DNA of 64,000 nt from Salmonella enterica subsp. diarizonae (lineage in GTDB: Bacteria > Pseudomonadota > Gammaproteobacteria > Enterobacterales > Enterobacteriaceae): the NCBI RefSeq assembly GCF_008692785.1, contig NZ_VXJV01000006.1, forward strand, positions 124,001 to 188,000, in the 5' to 3' direction. The translations under genes were made by a program, and so were the position numbers. The notes under the pieces are model-generated. The model was not told the DNA's origin. It searched no databases and saw only the letters and a program-made list of their open reading frames with translations. Below are positions 62,306 through 64,000 of the stretch, in pieces; the first letter of the stretch is position 1, and each line of letters starts with the position of its first letter.

Positions 62306-62923
62306 TTATACCTCCTTCGGATTGGCCAGATAACCGGTGGTGTCCCCGGTCGGGCGGCTGTTGGCGTTGGGTTTTATCACAATATTCGGCTTCGTGAAGT
62401 GCGCGCGCGGCAACGGCGCAACGGCGGCCAGCTCACCGTGTTTTTTACGCAGTTCGTCTATCGGGCCGAAATCCAGCGCCCGCAGCGGGCAGGATTCCAC
62501 GCAAATCGGTTTCTTGCCTTCCGCCACCCGGTCATAACAGCCGTCGCACTTGGTCATATGACCTTTGGCCGCGTTGTACTGCGGCGCGCCGTACGGGCAG
62601 GCCATGTGGCAGTAGCGGCAGCCGATACAGACCTCTTCGTTCACCACCACAAAACCGTCATCGCGCTTGTGCATCGCGCCGCTCGGGCAGACTTTGGTAC
62701 AGGCCGGGTCTTCGCAGTGGTTGCACGAAATGGAGAGATAATAGGCAAAGACGTTCTGGTGCCAGACGCCGTTATCTTCCTGCCAGTCGCCGCCCGCATA
62801 CTCATAAATGCGGCGGAAGCTGACATCCGGAGTCAAATCTTTGTAGTCCTTGCAGGCCAGTTCGCAGGTTTTGCAACCGGTGCAACGGCTGGAATCAATA
62901 AAAAATCCATACTGGGTTGTCAT
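62306..62923 (-). CDS. dmsB: DmsB, iron-sulfur subunit of DMSO reductase
   Basis: 205 codons. Ferredoxin-like electron-transfer subunit with four [4Fe-4S] clusters, shown by the cysteine groups CTGCKTCELAC (from residue 14), CEDPACTKVC, CIGCRYCHMAC and CDGCYDRVAEGKKPIC. It carries electrons from DmsC to the molybdenum site of DmsA. No signal of its own; it is exported with DmsA by the Tat system. It starts 10 bp after dmsA. Confidence 0.98.
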   Translation of the reverse strand: MTTQYGFFIDSSRCTGCKTCELACKDYKDLTPDVSFRRIYEYAGGDWQEDNGVWHQNVFAYYLSISCNHCEDPACTKVCPSGAMHKRDDGFVVVNEEVCIGCRYCHMACPYGAPQYNAAKGHMTKCDGCYDRVAEGKKPICVESCPLRALDFGPIDELRKKHGELAAVAPLPRAHFTKPNIVIKPNANSRPTGDTTGYLANPKEV

Positions 62924-62933
62924 CGGTTACTCC

Positions 62934-64000
62934 TTACGCCTTTTCAACCTGAACAAGGTTCGTATGTGACGGGTTCCCCTTCGCCAGCGGAGAAGGACGT
63001 TGGGTCGTCAGTACGTTAATACATCCGCCCTGATCCACGCGTTTTGCATCCGGGTCGTACCATGCGCCTTCTCCCAGGGCGACCACGCCCGGCATCATGC
63101 GCGGCGTCACTTTAGCCTCGATATGTACTTCGCCGCGATCGTTGAAGATGCGGACTTTATCGCCATTGTTGATACCGCGTTTCTGCGCGTCCATTGGGTT
63201 AATCCACATTTCCTGGCGACAGGCAGCTTTCAGGACGTCTACGTTGCCATAAGTGGAATGAACACGCGCTTTATAGTGGAAGCCCGTCAACTGCAACGGG
63301 AATTTATCCGTTAGCGGATCGTTATAGTTTTCAAAACCTGGCGTGTAGATCGGTAATGGATCGATCACGTCGCCTTCCGGCAACTCCCAGGTGGCGGCGA
63401 TATCCGCCAACGCCTGTGAATAGATTTCAATCTTGCCCGATGGCGTTGTAAGTGGATTCGCCTGCGGATCTTCGCGGAAGTCTTTATAGGCAACATGGTG
63501 GCCTTCGGGGTCGCGCTGTTTGAAGATGCCTTGCTTACGGAACTCCTCAAAGGTGGGCAGATTCGGAATGGATTTACGCGACTGTTCGTACAGATGACGC
63601 ATCCACTCTTCTTGCGTCCGTCCTTCGGTAAACTGTTGCTCCACGCCAAGACGTTTCGCCAGTTCGCTGGTCATCTCATAAATCGTTTTACACTCGAAGC
63701 GCGGTTTAATCGCCTGGTCAGTGAAGATAACGTAAGACATGTTCCCGCAGGAGGCATCCAGCGCAAAGTCCATCTGCTCAGAAGCGGTGCAATCCGGTAA
63801 CAGAATATCGGCGTATTTTGCCGACGAGGTCATATGACAGTCGATAACGACGATCATTTCGCACTTCTTGTCATCCTGTAAGATTTCGTGGGTGCGGTTA
63901 ATCTCAGAGTGCTGGTTAATCAGACAGTTGCCAGCATAGTTCCAGATCATTTTGATCGGCACATCCAGCTTATCTTTACCCCGCACGCCATCACGCAGCG
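62934..64000 (-). CDS. dmsA: DmsA, catalytic subunit of DMSO reductase (C-terminal part; gene runs off the window)
   Basis: About 355 C-terminal codons; the frame is open to base 64000 (LRDGVRGKDKLDVPIKMIWN). DmsA is a periplasmic molybdopterin-guanine-dinucleotide enzyme that reduces DMSO and related S- and N-oxides in anaerobic respiration. Present here are part of the cofactor domain (MIWNYAGNCLINQ, DILLPDCTASEQMDFA) and the C-terminal MGD-binding barrel (about 120 residues, including QLTGFHYKARVHSTYGNVDV). The Tat signal, the first cluster and the molybdenum-ligand serine lie outside the window. Confidence 0.97.
   Translation of the reverse strand, partial: LRDGVRGKDKLDVPIKMIWNYAGNCLINQHSEINRTHEILQDDKKCEMIVVIDCHMTSSAKYADILLPDCTASEQMDFALDASCGNMSYVIFTDQAIKPRFECKTIYEMTSELAKRLGVEQQFTEGRTQEEWMRHLYEQSRKSIPNLPTFEEFRKQGIFKQRDPEGHHVAYKDFREDPQANPLTTPSGKIEIYSQALADIAATWELPEGDVIDPLPIYTPGFENYNDPLTDKFPLQLTGFHYKARVHSTYGNVDVLKAACRQEMWINPMDAQKRGINNGDKVRIFNDRGEVHIEAKVTPRMMPGVVALGEGAWYDPDAKRVDQGGCINVLTTQRPSPLAKGNPSHTNLVQVEKA

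Overview
The window is enterobacterial chromosome and almost certainly comes from Salmonella enterica. Gene order follows the E. coli/Salmonella backbone from matP to dmsA, read in reverse of the usual E. coli map. OmpF and AroA match the Salmonella versions as I remember them, and the SPI-2 effector gene sopD2 lies between pflB and pflA. Several AroA residues differ from the Typhimurium and Typhi sequences I recall, so another serovar or subspecies is possible, but I cannot resolve this without a search. There is no prophage, insertion sequence, CRISPR array, tRNA or rRNA in the window.

Layout. 1-3.3 kb: matP (partial), lonH, fabA with FadR and FabR sites, and rmf. 3.2-10.8 kb: the rlmKL-uup-pqiABC run on the minus strand. 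10.8-18 kb: ycbX, zapC, pyrD, pepN and pncB. 18-26 kb: asnS, ompF, aspC, gloC, mepK and ldtD. 26-34 kb: cmoM-mukF-mukE-mukB and divergent elyC. 34-43 kb: ycbJ, kdsB-ycaR-ycaQ and comEC-msbA-lpxK. 43-50 kb: ihfB, rpsA, cmk, aroA, serC, ycaP and divergent ycaO. 51-57.5 kb: the anaerobic pyruvate formate-lyase cluster focA-pflB and pflA, interrupted by sopD2. 57.6-64 kb: ycaM, ycaD, ycaC and dmsC-dmsB-dmsA (dmsA partial).

Themes. Envelope building recurs: fabA, pqiABC, ldtD/mepK (making and cutting 3-3 peptidoglycan cross-links), elyC, kdsB, lpxK, msbA and ompF. Chromosome organisation is represented by matP, mukFEB, ihfB and zapC. Anaerobic metabolism occupies the last 12 kb (focA-pflB-pflA, dmsABC). 

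The accessory part is essentially one locus, 55.17-56.72 kb. There an AT-rich effector cassette separates pflB from pflA, sopD2 carries a single-base frameshift in an A7 run, and pflA has an N-terminal extension encoded by the inserted DNA. I found no convincing new multi-gene system. The most useful leads are the frameshifted sopD2, the altered pflA start, and a possible small membrane peptide between asnS and ompF. Gene identities rest on recalled family sequences and motifs, not on a database search.
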